NCBI GenBank assembly: GCA_937136055.1
Contig: CAKZOD010000013.1
Span: forward strand, 1-45,703
Direction: 5' to 3'
Length of the DNA: 45,703 nucleotides
DNA from: an uncultured Oceanospirillaceae bacterium
GTDB lineage: Bacteria > Pseudomonadota > Gammaproteobacteria > Pseudomonadales > Balneatricaceae
The first letter of the stretch is position 1. Each line of letters starts with the position of its first letter. The notes under the pieces were generated by a model. The model saw only the letters and a program-made list of their open reading frames with translations, had not been told where the DNA came from and made no database searches. Positions 17,365 through 27,615 of this stretch are shown one piece after another. The position numbers and the translations under genes are program-made.

Positions 17365-17865
17365 ATGTCCAATCACGAACAAAAAGATGGTGAACTACAG
17401 GAAAAATTAGTTCAGGTAAACCGCGTTGCCAAAGTAGTAAAAGGTGGACGTATTTTCGGTTTTACAGCACTAACTGTAGTTGGCGACGGAAACGGTCGCG
17501 TAGGTTTCGGACGTGGTAAAGCACGTGAAGTTCCAGTTGCTATTCAAAAGGCAATGGAATCTGCACGTCGCAACATGATCCGTGTTGAATTAAATGGTGA
17601 CACGTTACAGTACCCAATCAAAGCACGTCATGGAGCTTCTAAAGTTTACATGCAACCTGCTTCTGCTGGTACTGGTGTAATCGCCGGTGGTGCAATGCGT
17701 GCAGTTCTTGAAATTGCAGGTGTTCACAACGTACTAGCTAAGTGCTATGGATCTACAAATCCTGTGAACGTAGTACGTGCAACTGTTAACGGTTTGAAGC
17801 AAATGCGCTCACCGGAAGACGTTGCTGCTAAGCGCGGTTTAACTGTTGACGAGATTTTGGGGTAA
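17365..17865 (+). CDS. rpsE: 30S ribosomal protein S5
   Basis: S5 is 166 residues, important for decoding fidelity with S4 and for the mRNA entry channel. The double-stranded-RNA-binding type domain has [20 protein letters not shown], and the C-terminal domain has [20 protein letters not shown]. It follows rplR by 11 bases and precedes rpmD by six. Confidence 0.98.
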   Translation: MSNHEQKDGELQEKLVQVNRVAKVVKGGRIFGFTALTVVGDGNGRVGFGRGKAREVPVAIQKAMESARRNMIRVELNGDTLQYPIKARHGASKVYMQPASAGTGVIAGGAMRAVLEIAGVHNVLAKCYGSTNPVNVVRATVNGLKQMRSPEDVAAKRGLTVDEILG

Positions 17866-17871
17866 TTTGAC

Positions 17872-18051
17872 ATGGCTAAAACTGTAAAAGTTACGCTAAC
17901 TCGTAGCCCAATTGGTACTCTACCTAAGCACAAGCTTTGTGTAAAAGGTCTGGGTTTACGTCGCATGGGACATACTGTTGAAGTAGAAGATACTCCTTCT
18001 AATCGCGGTATGATCAACAAAGTCCACTACTTGCTAAAAGTAGAAGACTAA
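17872..18051 (+). CDS. rpmD: 50S ribosomal protein L30
   Basis: L30 is 59 residues, a small 23S rRNA-binding protein. It reads [20 protein letters not shown] and contains [17 protein letters not shown], the family core. It lies exactly where expected, between rpsE and rplO. GGGG (17859-17862) at the end of rpsE serves as its ribosome-binding site. Confidence 0.97.
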   Translation: MAKTVKVTLTRSPIGTLPKHKLCVKGLGLRRMGHTVEVEDTPSNRGMINKVHYLLKVED

Positions 18052-18061
18052 GGGGTTTGTT

Positions 18062-18496
18062 ATGCATTTAAATACTATAAGCCCTGCTCCTGGTTCTAAT
18101 CCTGCTGGTAAGCGCGTTGGTCGCGGTATCGGTTCTGGTTTAGGAAAAACTGGTGGGCGTGGACATAAAGGTCAAAAAAGTCGTTCTGGCGGTAAAGTAA
18201 GAGCTGGTTTTGAAGGCGGTCAAATGCCATTGCAGCAACGTCTGCCAAAATTTGGTTTTACATCACGTCAAGCGCGTTATGTAGCTGAGCTTCGCTTAAA
18301 TGAACTTGCTAAAGTTCAAGCGGACGTTGTCGATTTAGCAGCACTTAAAGCAGCTGATTTAATCGGTCACGAAATTAAAGTAGTTCGAATTATTCTCTCT
18401 GGTGAGATTAATAAAGCAGTAAACGTTAAAGGTCTTAAAGTGACCAAAGGCGCTTTAGCTGCAATCGAAGCTGCTGGTGGTAAATTCGAGGCGTAA
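18062..18496 (+). CDS. rplO: 50S ribosomal protein L15
   Basis: L15 is 144 residues, a late-assembly organiser of the 50S subunit. Its glycine- and arginine-rich N terminus ([20 protein letters not shown]) threads into 23S rRNA. The C-terminal domain ends EAAGGKFEA. Its stop codon directly abuts the secY start, so the two are translationally coupled. Confidence 0.98.
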   Translation: MHLNTISPAPGSNPAGKRVGRGIGSGLGKTGGRGHKGQKSRSGGKVRAGFEGGQMPLQQRLPKFGFTSRQARYVAELRLNELAKVQADVVDLAALKAADLIGHEIKVVRIILSGEINKAVNVKGLKVTKGALAAIEAAGGKFEA

Positions 18497-19828
18497 ATGG
18501 CTAAAAAAGGTACGGCACCAACAAAGCAAAGCGGATTAAGTGAATTATGGTCTCGACTATGGTTCGTATTGATTGCAATCGTTGTATACCGTATTGGAGC
18601 TCATATTCCAGTACCAGGTATTAACCCAGATCGCCTAGCTGCTTTGTTTGACCAAAATCAAGGTACGATTCTTTCACTTTTTAATATGTTCTCGGGCGGT
18701 GCTCTTGAGCGTATGAGTATTCTGGCATTAGGTATTATGCCGTATATCTCTGCATCTATAATCATGCAGTTGATGACGGTTGTGAGCCCTAAGTTAGAGC
18801 AGCTTAAAAAAGAAGGTGAAGCGGGTCGTCGTAAAATTAATCAGTACACTAGATACGGCACAGTCGTTCTAGCAACATTGCAATCCTTTGGGATGGCAGC
18901 CGGCTTAGCTCAGCAAGGGGTTTCATTCTCTACTGGTGCAAGCTTCTACTTTGTCGCAGTAGTGACATTGGTAGCAGGTGCGGTCTTCTTGATGTGGTTA
19001 GGTGAGCAGGTTACTGAGCGTGGTATCGGAAACGGTATCTCAATCTTGATTTTTGCTGGTATCGTAGCTGGTTTACCAGGCGCTATCGGACAATCTTTTG
19101 AGTCTGCAAGACAGGGTGATTTGAATATACTCGCTCTGTTAGCTATCGCTATATTGGCTGTAGCAACTATCGCATTTGTTGTATTTATGGAACGCGGTCA
19201 ACGCCGAATTACCATAAACTACGCTAAGCGTCAGCAAGGCCGTCAGGTATATGCAGCTCAATCGAGTCACTTGCCATTAAAAGTAAATATGGCGGGTGTT
19301 ATTCCACCGATATTTGCATCGAGCATTCTTTTGTTCCCAGCTTCAATCGGACAGTGGTTCGGTCAAGGTGAGGGATGGTGGGCTAACTTTGTTCAAAGTG
19401 CTGCATTAGCACTTGGGCCAGGGCAGCCACTGTATATAGTGCTCTTTTCAATAGCTATCGTGTTCTTCTGTTTCTTCTACACTGCGATTATGTTTAATCC
19501 ACGTGAAGTTGCAGATAACTTAAAGAAGTCAGGGGCTTTCATTCCGGGTATTCGCCCAGGTGAGCAGTCAGCCCGTTACATCGATACAGTGTTGGGACGT
19601 TTAACGTTATTCGGCGCACTATACATTACTGCTGTTTCATTGATGCCGCAGTTTTTAGTAGTCGCATGGAACGTTCCATTTTACTTCGGCGGCACATCGT
19701 TGTTAATCGTCGTTGTAGTTGTGATGGATTTCATGGCGCAGGTGCAGTCACATTTAATGTCGCACCAATATGAGTCTCTGATGAAAAAATCGAATCTGAA
19801 AGGTGGCGGTGCAGGTTTACTGCGCTAA
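18497..19828 (+). CDS. secY: Protein translocase subunit SecY
   Basis: SecY is 443 residues, the ten-segment channel of the Sec translocon in the inner membrane. Diagnostic blocks include [18 protein letters not shown], the large cytoplasmic loop with YAKRQQGRQ, and [20 protein letters not shown]. Its ATG follows the rplO TAA with no gap. The ribosome-binding GAGG lies inside the end of rplO. Its place between rplO and rpmJ is the canonical spc order. Confidence 0.98.
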   Translation: MAKKGTAPTKQSGLSELWSRLWFVLIAIVVYRIGAHIPVPGINPDRLAALFDQNQGTILSLFNMFSGGALERMSILALGIMPYISASIIMQLMTVVSPKLEQLKKEGEAGRRKINQYTRYGTVVLATLQSFGMAAGLAQQGVSFSTGASFYFVAVVTLVAGAVFLMWLGEQVTERGIGNGISILIFAGIVAGLPGAIGQSFESARQGDLNILALLAIAILAVATIAFVVFMERGQRRITINYAKRQQGRQVYAAQSSHLPLKVNMAGVIPPIFASSILLFPASIGQWFGQGEGWWANFVQSAALALGPGQPLYIVLFSIAIVFFCFFYTAIMFNPREVADNLKKSGAFIPGIRPGEQSARYIDTVLGRLTLFGALYITAVSLMPQFLVVAWNVPFYFGGTSLLIVVVVVMDFMAQVQSHLMSHQYESLMKKSNLKGGGAGLLR

Positions 19829-19848
19829 TTAGCCCCCAGGAGCGAATG

Positions 19849-19965
19849 ATGAAGGTACGTGCATCTGTTAAAAAGATCTGCCGTAACTGTAAAATTGTGA
19901 GACGTAATGGTTCAGTTCGCGTAATTTGCAAAGTTGAACCACGCCACAAGCAGCGTCAGGGTTAA
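19849..19965 (+). CDS. rpmJ: 50S ribosomal protein L36
   Basis: L36 is 38 residues, starting [17 protein letters not shown] and ending KHKQRQG-like (RHKQRQG). It has the zinc-binding set Cys11, Cys14, Cys27 and His33, so it is the zinc form. Two ATG codons are adjacent. The second (19849) gives the family start and has CAGGAG suitably spaced. It is the last gene of the spc operon. Confidence 0.97.
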   Translation: MKVRASVKKICRNCKIVRRNGSVRVICKVEPRHKQRQG

Positions 19966-19999
19966 TTTAACTCTGATTTAAGCCATACAGGTGGTAAAA

Positions 20000-20032
20000 G
20001 GGCTTGAATGTTTTTTATTCAGCCCGTATAAT
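20000..20032 (+). promoter_or_regulatory. Promoter of the alpha operon
   Basis: TTGAAT (20004-20009), a 17-base spacer and TATAAT (20027-20032) make a near-ideal sigma-70 promoter ahead of rpsM. An imperfect inverted repeat, GGGCTTGAAT (20000-20009) with ATTCAGCCC (20017-20025), covers the -35 and spacer. It could be an operator, or a hairpin that ends spc transcripts. Confidence 0.8.
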
Positions 20033-20063
20033 TCGCCGCCTTGTATGAATATATAGGTATATT

Positions 20064-20084
20064 TGTTAGGCACAATGCCTAGCA
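20064..20084 (+). promoter_or_regulatory. Hairpin in the alpha operon leader
   Basis: TGTTAGGC (20064-20071) pairs with GCCTAGCA (20077-20084), with one wobble and an ACAAT loop, 21 bases before the rpsM start. In E. coli S4 represses this operon by binding a pseudoknot in this leader. This stem is the obvious candidate here, but a pseudoknot is not shown. Confidence 0.5.
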
Positions 20085-20105
20085 TTTAATGATGGAGTAA
20101 GTTGA

Positions 20106-20462
20106 ATGGCCCGTATAGCTGGCGTCAATATTCCTGACAATAAGCACGCGGTTATCTCCCTAACTTACGTTTATGGAGTTGGCCGTACTACAGCAAAGAA
20201 AGTTTTAGAAGCTACCGGAATTTCGGAAGTTACTAAAGTTGGCGAGCTAAGCGAAGAGCAGCTTGACCTAGTGCGTAGTGAAATAGGCAAATTGACAGTA
20301 GAAGGCGATTTACGTCGTGAAGTTTCCATGAATATCAAGCGTCTTATGGACCTTGGTAGCTACCGTGGGATTCGTCATCGTCGTAACTTGCCGGTTCGTG
20401 GACAACGTAGCAAGACTAATGCGCGTACGCGCAAAGGTCCACGTAAACCGATTCGTAAATAA
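20106..20462 (+). CDS. rpsM: 30S ribosomal protein S13
   Basis: S13 is 118 residues, in the 30S head, contacting P-site tRNA and 50S L5. It reads [20 protein letters not shown] and has the basic tail [20 protein letters not shown]. It is the first gene of the alpha operon, about 67 bases downstream of the predicted transcription start. Confidence 0.98.
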   Translation: MARIAGVNIPDNKHAVISLTYVYGVGRTTAKKVLEATGISEVTKVGELSEEQLDLVRSEIGKLTVEGDLRREVSMNIKRLMDLGSYRGIRHRRNLPVRGQRSKTNARTRKGPRKPIRK

Positions 20463-20485
20463 GTGTAAGCTAGGAATTACCAATT

Positions 20486-20875
20486 ATGGCTAAGCCAGGC
20501 AAAAGCACGCGTAAAAAAGTTAAAAAGAATGTAGTGGACGGCCTTGCGCACATCCATGCATCTTTTAACAATACAATTATTACCATTACTGATCGTCAAG
20601 GTAATGCATTATCTTGGGCTACTTCTGGTGGTTCAGGGTTCCGTGGTTCTCGTAAGAGTACTCCGTTCGCAGCACAGGTTGCAGCAGAACGTGCGGGTAA
20701 TGCAGCTCTTGAATTTGGGTTGAAAAACCTAGATGTATTGGTTAAGGGCCCAGGCCCAGGTCGTGAATCCGCAGTACGTGCACTGAATGGATGCGGCTAC
20801 AAAATTACTAATATCACTGACGTGACGCCGATTCCTCATAATGGATGTCGTCCGCCGAAGAAACGTCGTGTATAA
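20486..20875 (+). CDS. rpsK: 30S ribosomal protein S11
   Basis: S11 is 129 residues, on the 30S platform near the anti-Shine-Dalgarno helix. [19 protein letters not shown] and the end [12 protein letters not shown] are fully conserved. It follows rpsM by 23 bases. Confidence 0.98.
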   Translation: MAKPGKSTRKKVKKNVVDGLAHIHASFNNTIITITDRQGNALSWATSGGSGFRGSRKSTPFAAQVAAERAGNAALEFGLKNLDVLVKGPGPGRESAVRALNGCGYKITNITDVTPIPHNGCRPPKKRRV

Positions 20876-20890
20876 ACTGGAGTCGATATA

Positions 20891-21511
20891 ATGGCTAGAT
20901 ATCTTGGACCAACGTGCAAGCTGTCACGCCGTGAAGGTACAGATTTATTCCTCAAGAGCGGTGTTCGTTCTCTAGACAGTAAGTGTAAAGCTGAAACTGT
21001 TCCTGGAGTACATGGCGCTCGTCGTGGACGTCTGTCCGACTACGGTCTACAGCTTCGTGAAAAACAAAAAGTACGTCGTATTTACGGTGTATTGGAACGT
21101 CAGTTCCGCAACTACTACAAAAAAGCTGCATCTACATCAGGTTCTACAGGTGAAAACTTGTTGAAGCTTCTTGAAGGTCGCTTGGATAACGTAGTTTATC
21201 GTATGGGTTTCGGTAGCACACGCGCCGAAGCACGTCAGATCGTTTCACATCGTTCAGTTACAGTGAATGGCAATGTTGTAAATGTTGCCTCTTATCAAGT
21301 ATCTGCTGGTGATGTGGTAGCAGTTCGTGAAAAAGCTAAGAATCAATTGCGTATTAAAAACGCTCTTAATTTGGCTTCTCAGCGTAGTGTTGTTGAATGG
21401 TTGGAAGTTGATGCATCTAAAATGGAAGGTACTTTTAAAGCATCTCCAGAACGTGCAGAGCTATCAGCAGACATCAACGAACAGCTGATTGTCGAGCTTT
21501 ACTCTAAGTAA
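20891..21511 (+). CDS. rpsD: 30S ribosomal protein S4
   Basis: S4 is 206 residues, a primary 16S rRNA binder and a fidelity protein. In E. coli it also represses the alpha operon. [14 protein letters not shown] at the N terminus and the S4 RNA-binding fold ([20 protein letters not shown]) are clear. It is third in the alpha operon. The structured leader before rpsM suggests that autoregulation may be conserved. Confidence 0.98.
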   Translation: MARYLGPTCKLSRREGTDLFLKSGVRSLDSKCKAETVPGVHGARRGRLSDYGLQLREKQKVRRIYGVLERQFRNYYKKAASTSGSTGENLLKLLEGRLDNVVYRMGFGSTRAEARQIVSHRSVTVNGNVVNVASYQVSAGDVVAVREKAKNQLRIKNALNLASQRSVVEWLEVDASKMEGTFKASPERAELSADINEQLIVELYSK

Positions 21512-21537
21512 TTCATGAACTCTTGATTGGAGCAACT

Positions 21538-22542
21538 ATGCAGCGTTCTGTAAACGAGTTTCTAAGTCCGCGTCACATTGACGTGAAAGAAATAAGCAAA
21601 ACACGTGCGAAGGTGACTTTAGAGCCACTAGAGCGCGGTTTTGGTCACACACTAGGTAATGCGCTTCGTCGTATCTTACTCTCTTCTATGCCTGGCGCAG
21701 CCATCACAGAAGTAGAAATAGAAGGTGTGTTACACGAATATAGTGCCCTTGAAGGGGTTCAAGAAGATATCATCGAGATCTTGTTGAACCTTAAGGGTGT
21801 AGCAGTCATTCTTCACAATGGTGAAGAAGCAACAGTTACTTTGTCTAAGACCGAGTCTGGTGTAGTTACTGCTGCAGATATTCAAGTAAATCAAGATGTC
21901 GAAATCGCTAATCCCGATCACGTCATCGCACACTTGAACCACGGTGTTAGCTTGAACATGAAATTAAAGATCACTAGTGGTCGTGGTTATGTTCCTGCTG
22001 CTTCACGTTTCAGTGACGACGATGAAACTCGTGCTATTGGCCGTCTTCAACTAGACGCATCTTATAGCCCGGTCCGCCGTGTTTCTTATGTGGCAGAAAG
22101 TGCTCGTGTTGAACAGCGTACTGACTTAGATAAGCTTATCATTGATATCGAATCTAACGGTACTATCGACCCTGAAGAGTGCATTCGCCGTGCAGCAACT
22201 ATTTTACAGCATCAGTTAGCTGTCTTCGTAGATCTTGAAGATGCAGCTGATCAGGCTAAAGAAGAAGCAAAAGAACCTGAGATTGACCCTGTTCTATTGC
22301 GTCCAGTAGACGATCTGGAACTAACAGTTCGTTCTGCTAACTGCCTGAAAGCTGAACAGATTTACTATATTGGTGATCTGATCCAGCGTACTGAAGTTGA
22401 ACTGCTTAAGACTCCTAACTTAGGTAAGAAGTCGTTGACAGAGATCAAAGATGTTTTAGCTTCAAAAGGGCTATCTTTAAATATGCGTCTTGAAAACTGG
22501 CCACCGGCTAGCCTAAAGAATGATGATAGACTGGCTTCATAG
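21538..22542 (+). CDS. rpoA: RNA polymerase subunit alpha
   Basis: RpoA is 334 residues, the scaffold of RNA polymerase. The N-terminal domain (about residues 1-235) dimerises and contains [20 protein letters not shown]. The C-terminal domain (about 255-325) binds UP elements and activators, with [22 protein letters not shown] 21538 is chosen over ATG 21523 because it gives MQRSVNEFL as in relatives and follows TTGGAG. Confidence 0.98.
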   Translation: MQRSVNEFLSPRHIDVKEISKTRAKVTLEPLERGFGHTLGNALRRILLSSMPGAAITEVEIEGVLHEYSALEGVQEDIIEILLNLKGVAVILHNGEEATVTLSKTESGVVTAADIQVNQDVEIANPDHVIAHLNHGVSLNMKLKITSGRGYVPAASRFSDDDETRAIGRLQLDASYSPVRRVSYVAESARVEQRTDLDKLIIDIESNGTIDPEECIRRAATILQHQLAVFVDLEDAADQAKEEAKEPEIDPVLLRPVDDLELTVRSANCLKAEQIYYIGDLIQRTEVELLKTPNLGKKSLTEIKDVLASKGLSLNMRLENWPPASLKNDDRLAS

Positions 22543-22579
22543 AAGCTAGTCTAATAATCAAGTTTGTAAGGATTTAAAC

Positions 22580-22963
22580 ATGCGTCATCGTAAATCTGGC
22601 CGTCACTTAAACCGTGATAGTGCCCACCGTAAGGCGATGCTCAAAAACTTGGCAATTTCTTTGTTCGAACACGAATTAATTCGTACGACATTGCCAAAAG
22701 CGAAAGAACTTCGCCGTGTTGCTGAGCCGCTAATTACGTTGTCTAAAGTTGATTCGGTTGCTAACCGTCGTCTAGCTTTTGACCGTACCCGTAGCAAAGA
22801 AGCAGTTGGTAAACTATTCACTGAGCTAGGACCGCGTTTCGCGGATCGTCCTGGCGGTTATATCCGCATTATTAAATGTGGAAACCGTCCTGGTGATAAT
22901 GCACCTATGGCTTACGTTGAGTTGGTTGATCGTCCAGCTGACGAAGAACAAAGCGAAGATTAA
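22580..22963 (+). CDS. rplQ: 50S ribosomal protein L17
   Basis: L17 is 127 residues, near the tunnel exit. [20 protein letters not shown] is the family start. An acidic tail (ADEEQSED) ends the protein. It closes the alpha operon, and a strong terminator follows directly. Confidence 0.98.
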   Translation: MRHRKSGRHLNRDSAHRKAMLKNLAISLFEHELIRTTLPKAKELRRVAEPLITLSKVDSVANRRLAFDRTRSKEAVGKLFTELGPRFADRPGGYIRIIKCGNRPGDNAPMAYVELVDRPADEEQSED

Positions 22964-22973
22964 TTTCTTTGTT

Positions 22974-23004
22974 AAAAAAACCTGGTCTTTACCAGGTTTT
23001 TTTT
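22974..23004 (+). terminator. Terminator of the alpha operon
   Basis: A run of A residues plus CCTGGT (22981-22986) pairs with ACCAGG plus eight T residues (22991-23004) around a CTTT loop. It is a textbook intrinsic terminator 10 bases after rplQ, and probably works in both directions. Confidence 0.92.
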
Positions 23005-23185
23005 CGTCTTAATTCCACTAATTCTTTAATATTATTTCTCTGCGGATTTCTTCCTCTCTGCAAGTAGTCTTCTTTTTCTTTTCTGTTTCGTCACTCATTT
23101 TTTCAATTACTTTAGATTTATATAATAGTTTTAGTTATTTATAGGTGTTATTAAGCAATATTCATACATCTGTTCTATCCTTAGT

Positions 23186-23941
23186 ATGTTTACCGAGTTA
23201 TTAAATCTAATAATTAAATACGGGTTATTGAATAGGATGTATGTATTTATTTCATTCTTGGGTATTCTATTCTGCAGTGTCGAGTTGAAGGCTCGTACGC
23301 TCTATTTTTCTGCGCTTGATGGAACTGTTAATACGGATATTAGTGAGTTGGTTCTAAAAGAAGCTTATGGGCGGCTTGGGATTAAAATCAGTGTGCGGCG
23401 CTATCCGGGTGATAGGTCATTGCGCTATTCAAATCGCGGTGATACCGATGGAGAGTTGTTCAGAGTCGATAACATAGATTTTAAATACCAGAATTTGGTT
23501 AAGGTTTCTGTGCCTGTTAATAAAATGGAGGTCCTTGCTTATAGTAAGCGAGGGGATATTACAGCTTCAGGCTGGGCTAGTTTGTTACCTTATAAAGTAG
23601 GTATTAGGCGTGGTATAAAATTTTCTGAATACGGTACAAAGCTAATGAAGCCTTATGTGGTTAACTTGAACCAACAGTTAATTAGTATCCTCTTAAAGGA
23701 TAAGGTAGATGTTATTGTTCTTAGTCGAGGTAATGGTTTGGAGATGATTAAGAAGTTTAACGTACCAGAGATCAAGGCTATTGAGCCTGCAATTGAAGAG
23801 TACGATTTGTTTCATTATCTTCATAAAAAAAACAGATACCTAGTCCCGGAATTAGAGCGAGTGCTTGAGCAAATGAAGGAGGAGGGGTTTATTGCAAATT
23901 TAAGACAGGAAGTGCTTCATAAAATTAGCAATAAATTTTAA
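23186..23941 (+). CDS. Orphan periplasmic solute-binding-like protein
   Basis: This protein of up to 251 residues resembles the small family-3 solute-binding proteins (two-lobed periplasmic folds). A hydrophobic signal peptide (YVFISFLGILFCSVELKA) is followed by TLYFSALDGTVNTDISELVL and GELFRVDNIDFKYQNLVKV, typical of this group. No transporter permease or ATPase is adjacent, so it may sense or scavenge rather than feed a dedicated channel. The start is uncertain. ATG 23186 has no Shine-Dalgarno, and ATG 23237 (residue 18) has AATAGG too close, though it would give a better signal peptide. Its ligand is unknown. Confidence 0.7.
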   Translation: MFTELLNLIIKYGLLNRMYVFISFLGILFCSVELKARTLYFSALDGTVNTDISELVLKEAYGRLGIKISVRRYPGDRSLRYSNRGDTDGELFRVDNIDFKYQNLVKVSVPVNKMEVLAYSKRGDITASGWASLLPYKVGIRRGIKFSEYGTKLMKPYVVNLNQQLISILLKDKVDVIVLSRGNGLEMIKKFNVPEIKAIEPAIEEYDLFHYLHKKNRYLVPELERVLEQMKEEGFIANLRQEVLHKISNKF

Positions 23942-23969
23942 GTGCTGATTTGCTTTTCAAATCAGCACT
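23941..23969. terminator. Bidirectional terminator between binding protein and uvrA
   Basis: A perfect 12-bp stem (23941-23952 with 23958-23969) and a CTTTT loop lie between two convergent genes. The flanks are only moderately T-rich on either strand (gttgtt on plus, taaaattt on minus), but the position and stem strength suit a shared terminator. Confidence 0.65.
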
Positions 23970-23975
23970 GTTGTT

Positions 23976-26798
23976 CTAGTTTAGTAATTCTTTTAAAAAG
24001 CGGCCAGTATGAGATTCTGCAACCATGCTTATTTCTTCAGGGGTGCCAGTAGCGACGATAGTACCGCCTCCAATACCTCCTTCAGGCCCCAAATCTATCA
24101 CCCAGTCAGCTGTTTTAATCACATCTAAATTATGTTCAATGATAACAATAGTATTGCCATGATCTCTTAGGCGGGTTACTACTTTGAGTAGCTGGGCAAT
24201 ATCGTGGAAATGAAGACCTGTGGTTGGTTCATCTAATATATAGAGTGTTTTACCGGTATCCCTTTTTGATAGTTCCTTTGCAAGTTTTACGCGTTGTGCC
24301 TCTCCACCAGATAGAGTTGTCGCCGCTTGTCCGAGTTTGATATAAGTTAGGCCTACATCGACCAGAGTTTGTAGTCTTCTTGCTAAAGGTGGAATGGCAT
24401 CAAAGAACGCCAGTGCATCCTCAACTGTCATTTCTAGAATTTGATGTATGTTTTTGCCTTTGTAGTTAATCTCGAGTGTTTCACGGTTATAGCGCTTACT
24501 TTTACAGACATCACAAGGTACATAAATGTCTGCTAAAAAGTGCATTTCAACCTTTATGACTCCGTCACCTTGGCAGGCTTCACACCTTCCTCCTTTAACA
24601 TTAAAGCTAAATCTGCCTGCTTTATAGCCTCTTGATCTTGCTTCTTGTGTGCCGGCTAATAATTCACGTACTGTTGTGAAAATACCAGTATAAGTTGCAG
24701 GGTTTGACCTAGGTGTCCGTCCTATAGGGCTTTGGTTGATGTCTATGACTTTGTCGAAGTTGTTTAAGCCCTCAATAGATTTATAAGGAGCTACTTCTAA
24801 TGTTGTCGCACGGTTTAGCTCGGTAGCCGCTAATGGGTATAACGTATTGTTTATTAGCGTTGATTTACCTGAACCTGATACTCCGGTGACACATGTCAAA
24901 ATACCGAAAGGTATCTCTAGTGTAACGTCTTTTAGATTGTTTCCTGTGGCTCCTTTAATGGTGAGTAGCTTTTTGTTATCTGCGGTATTTCGCTCTTTTG
25001 GGACGGCGATACTCAATGCACCCGATAAATATTTCCCTGTTAATGATTTCGGATCATTTATGACATGCTGAGCAGTACCAGCAGAGATTATTTGTCCACC
25101 ATGTACACCGGCCCCAGGGCCTATATCTATAACGTAGTCGGCTTGGCGAATTGCATCTTCATCGTGCTCTACTATGATAACGGTATTACCTAGATCGCGT
25201 AGGTGCGTCAACGTTTTAAGAAGCCTTTCGTTATCTCTTTGGTGTAAGCCGATTGAAGGTTCATCTAAGATATACATTACTCCGACTAAGCCAGCTCCTA
25301 TTTGGCTTGCAAGCCTAATGCGTTGAGCCTCGCCTCCAGAAAGGGTGTCTGCTTTTCGATCAAGTGATAGATATTCCAATCCAACATTTACCAAGAATGA
25401 TAAGCGTAGCTTTATTTCATTGATGATCTTCTCTGCAATTTTTCCTTGTTTTCCTGGGAGGCAAAGATTCTCAAAATAGGTATGGCTTTCACCAATCGGC
25501 ATTAAGACGATTTCAGGAAGGTTTTTATTATCAATGAAAACATGGCGCGCATCTTTGCGTAATCTGCTGCCTTCGCATGATGGGCAAGGCTGCATATTTA
25601 AATATTTAGCCAAGTCTTCACGTACCATGTCTGACTCGGTTTCCCGATAGCGGCGCTCTAAATTGTTGAGTACACCTTCGAACGGATGCATTCTTTCAAT
25701 TGCGTCGCCGCGATCATTAACGTATTTAAATGCGACTTTATCTTTACCTGTGCCGTAAAGAATACGTTTCTGATGTTTCTTGTCGAGTTTGTCGTAAGGT
25801 GTATCAATATCAAATTCATATTGAGCAGCAACGGCCTTAAGTTGTTGGAAATAATATAAGGTTCTTCTATCCCAGCCACGTATGGCGCCTTCTGATAAAG
25901 TTAAAGATCCATCTTGTACAACTTTGCCTGGGTCGAAGAATTGTTTGTTGCCTAGGCCGTCACAGCTCGAGCAGGCGCCATGAGGGTTGTTGAATGAGAA
26001 TAGGCGAGGTTCAAGTTCCTGTATGCTGTGTCCACACTCTGGGCAGGCAAATCTTGAAGAGAATACGATGTCATCGCCGTCTCCATCCATATAGGATATT
26101 CTTGCTATACCATCTGTCAGACGAAGCGCGGTTTCAAAGGATTCTGCTAGACGAATTTGTAAATCGTCGCGCACTTTGAAGCGATCGACCACCACTTCAA
26201 TAGAGTGTTTTTTGTTCTTGTCGAGTTCAGGTGTGCTGTCTAAATCAACAACAATGCCATCAATTCGAGCGCGAACAAAGCCTTGGCTGCGCATCTCGCT
26301 TAAGGTATGTAAGTGCTCACCTTTTCTATCTTGAACAACAGGTGCTAGCAACATCAATTTAGAGCCTTCATCAAGCGCTAAAACTTGATCAACCATTTGA
26401 CTAACAGTTTGAGCGGCTAAAGGCAGATCGTGATCAGGGCAGCGTGGCTCGCCAGCTCTTGCGTAAAGAAGGCGTAAATAATCGTAAATCTCTGTGATTG
26501 TACCAACGGTAGAGCGTGGGTTGTGCGATGTTGATTTTTGCTCTATTGAAATTGCAGGAGAAAGCCCTTCAATATGGTCTATATCTGGCTTTTCCATCAT
26601 TGATAGAAATTGTCGTGCGTAGGTAGATAAAGATTCTACATAACGACGCTGTCCTTCAGCATATAAAGTGTCGAATGCTAATGAAGACTTGCCGGAACCT
26701 GATAAGCCTGTAATTACAACAAGTTTGTCACGTGGAATCTCTACGTTTATATTTTTCAGGTTGTGCGTTCTCGCCCCGCGGACAATTATTTTATCCAT
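23976..26798 (-). CDS. uvrA: Excinuclease ABC subunit A
   Basis: UvrA is 940 residues, the DNA-damage sensor of nucleotide excision repair, which loads UvrB. It has two ABC ATPase halves. Walker A motifs are [12 protein letters not shown] and GVSGSGKST, and signature motifs are [16 protein letters not shown] and [16 protein letters not shown]. Zinc modules include CPECGHS...CSSCDG and CEACQGDG...CDVC. The length equals that of E. coli UvrA. GGAGAG precedes the ATG. A perfect LexA box overlaps its promoter, so it belongs to the SOS response. It ends in a terminator shared with the convergent gene. Confidence 0.98.
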   Translation of the reverse strand: MDKIIVRGARTHNLKNINVEIPRDKLVVITGLSGSGKSSLAFDTLYAEGQRRYVESLSTYARQFLSMMEKPDIDHIEGLSPAISIEQKSTSHNPRSTVGTITEIYDYLRLLYARAGEPRCPDHDLPLAAQTVSQMVDQVLALDEGSKLMLLAPVVQDRKGEHLHTLSEMRSQGFVRARIDGIVVDLDSTPELDKNKKHSIEVVVDRFKVRDDLQIRLAESFETALRLTDGIARISYMDGDGDDIVFSSRFACPECGHSIQELEPRLFSFNNPHGACSSCDGLGNKQFFDPGKVVQDGSLTLSEGAIRGWDRRTLYYFQQLKAVAAQYEFDIDTPYDKLDKKHQKRILYGTGKDKVAFKYVNDRGDAIERMHPFEGVLNNLERRYRETESDMVREDLAKYLNMQPCPSCEGSRLRKDARHVFIDNKNLPEIVLMPIGESHTYFENLCLPGKQGKIAEKIINEIKLRLSFLVNVGLEYLSLDRKADTLSGGEAQRIRLASQIGAGLVGVMYILDEPSIGLHQRDNERLLKTLTHLRDLGNTVIIVEHDEDAIRQADYVIDIGPGAGVHGGQIISAGTAQHVINDPKSLTGKYLSGALSIAVPKERNTADNKKLLTIKGATGNNLKDVTLEIPFGILTCVTGVSGSGKSTLINNTLYPLAATELNRATTLEVAPYKSIEGLNNFDKVIDINQSPIGRTPRSNPATYTGIFTTVRELLAGTQEARSRGYKAGRFSFNVKGGRCEACQGDGVIKVEMHFLADIYVPCDVCKSKRYNRETLEINYKGKNIHQILEMTVEDALAFFDAIPPLARRLQTLVDVGLTYIKLGQAATTLSGGEAQRVKLAKELSKRDTGKTLYILDEPTTGLHFHDIAQLLKVVTRLRDHGNTIVIIEHNLDVIKTADWVIDLGPEGGIGGGTIVATGTPEEISMVAESHTGRFLKELLN

Positions 26799-26881
26799 GA
26801 TCTCTCCGAATATTTGGTGTAACTTTCTGAGCTAAGCGAAACGTTTGTCAATTTTATAGCTCAGTAAAAAAGCAATTAGGC

Positions 26882-26910
26882 ATTATAAAGAAAGCTAAGC
26901 CAAAATACTG
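26882..26910 (-). promoter_or_regulatory. uvrA promoter
   Basis: On the minus strand TATAAT (26887-26882) is a perfect -10 element about 85 bases upstream of the uvrA start. The -35 position (26910-26905) is poor in sequence and lies within the LexA box. This suits an SOS-repressed promoter. Confidence 0.7.
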
Positions 26911-26925
26911 TTAATTTTTACAGTA
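26906..26925. promoter_or_regulatory. LexA (SOS) box
   Basis: CTGT-N8-ACAG flanked by TA on each side matches the E. coli-type LexA consensus perfectly, with an A+T-only spacer. It overlaps the uvrA -35 region. It is about 690 bp from ssb, beyond a tRNA gene, so ssb is probably not controlled by it. Confidence 0.9.
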
Positions 26926-27191
26926 AATATAATTGTGTAATTGCGTGATTTAAACTGAAGGAATTTACCGATGGAGTCGCTAATAGAATATTTTGAAAAG
27001 AGGTTTTGACAGGTGATATTTCAGTGTTGCTTGAGAAGATAAATAAGTTGTGTAGACAAGTATCAAAAGGCGAGTAAGGATTTAAATTTGACTGTAGAAT
27101 CAGTTCTATTGAGGTTGAAGTGATTGTTTTGAAGAAGAAGTAGTAGTAAAGTCTGGTGCTTTTCGATGTTTCAGTTAGAGCTGAAAATAAT

Positions 27192-27278
27192 TGGTGCCCG
27201 GGGCCGGACTTGAACCGGCACAATCTTGCGATCGGGAGATTTTAAGTCTCCTGTGTCTACCAATTCCACCACCCGGGC
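27192..27278 (-). tRNA. leuZ: tRNA-Leu (anticodon UAA)
   Basis: An 87-base class II tRNA reads on the minus strand. The acceptor stem is GCCCGGG with CCCGGGC, and CCA is encoded. The anticodon stem GGAGA/TCTCC encloses CTTAAAA, giving anticodon TAA. A long variable arm (CGATCGCAAGATTG region) and the GGTTCAAGTCC T-loop fit tRNA-Leu. Sequence and layout closely resemble E. coli tRNA-Leu(UAA). It lies between uvrA and ssb. The symbol is by analogy with E. coli. Confidence 0.95.
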
Positions 27279-27341
27279 TAACAGGGGTATTTTTTATAGT
27301 AGGTATGGTTGCCCTACTCCCTTTGCTTGAAAGGAGCGGCT

Positions 27342-27369
27342 ATTGTAGGTTGTCGTTAAAATTAGTCAA
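27342..27369 (-). promoter_or_regulatory. Promoter of tRNA-Leu
   Basis: On the minus strand TTGACT (27369-27364), a 16-base spacer and TACAAT (27347-27342) precede the tRNA by about 57 bases of leader. This is a strong sigma-70 match, and it makes the tRNA an independent transcription unit. Confidence 0.75.
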
Positions 27370-27615
27370 GCCTGATTAGGTATATTAAACAAATAAATTT
27401 TGTGGCTGGATACGTAGTAGCCAACAATAGTAATTAAAAGGTTGTTTTAAACACAATTATGGTGAATTGAACTATTTTCGATAAAAAAATGTTCGCTTGT
27501 ACGCTTATAAATAATACTGTTTGTTGAGAAATTATTTATGAATAAATGATGCAACAATCCGAGCAGATTTGCTATGCTTAGCATTGTATAAATAACCAGT
27601 ATTTTGGAGAGGAAC

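Noticed and set aside
26918..27223. A 101-codon minus-strand frame next to uvrA
   Set aside because: It begins inside the tRNA-Leu gene and covers the LexA box, so it is a chance frame.
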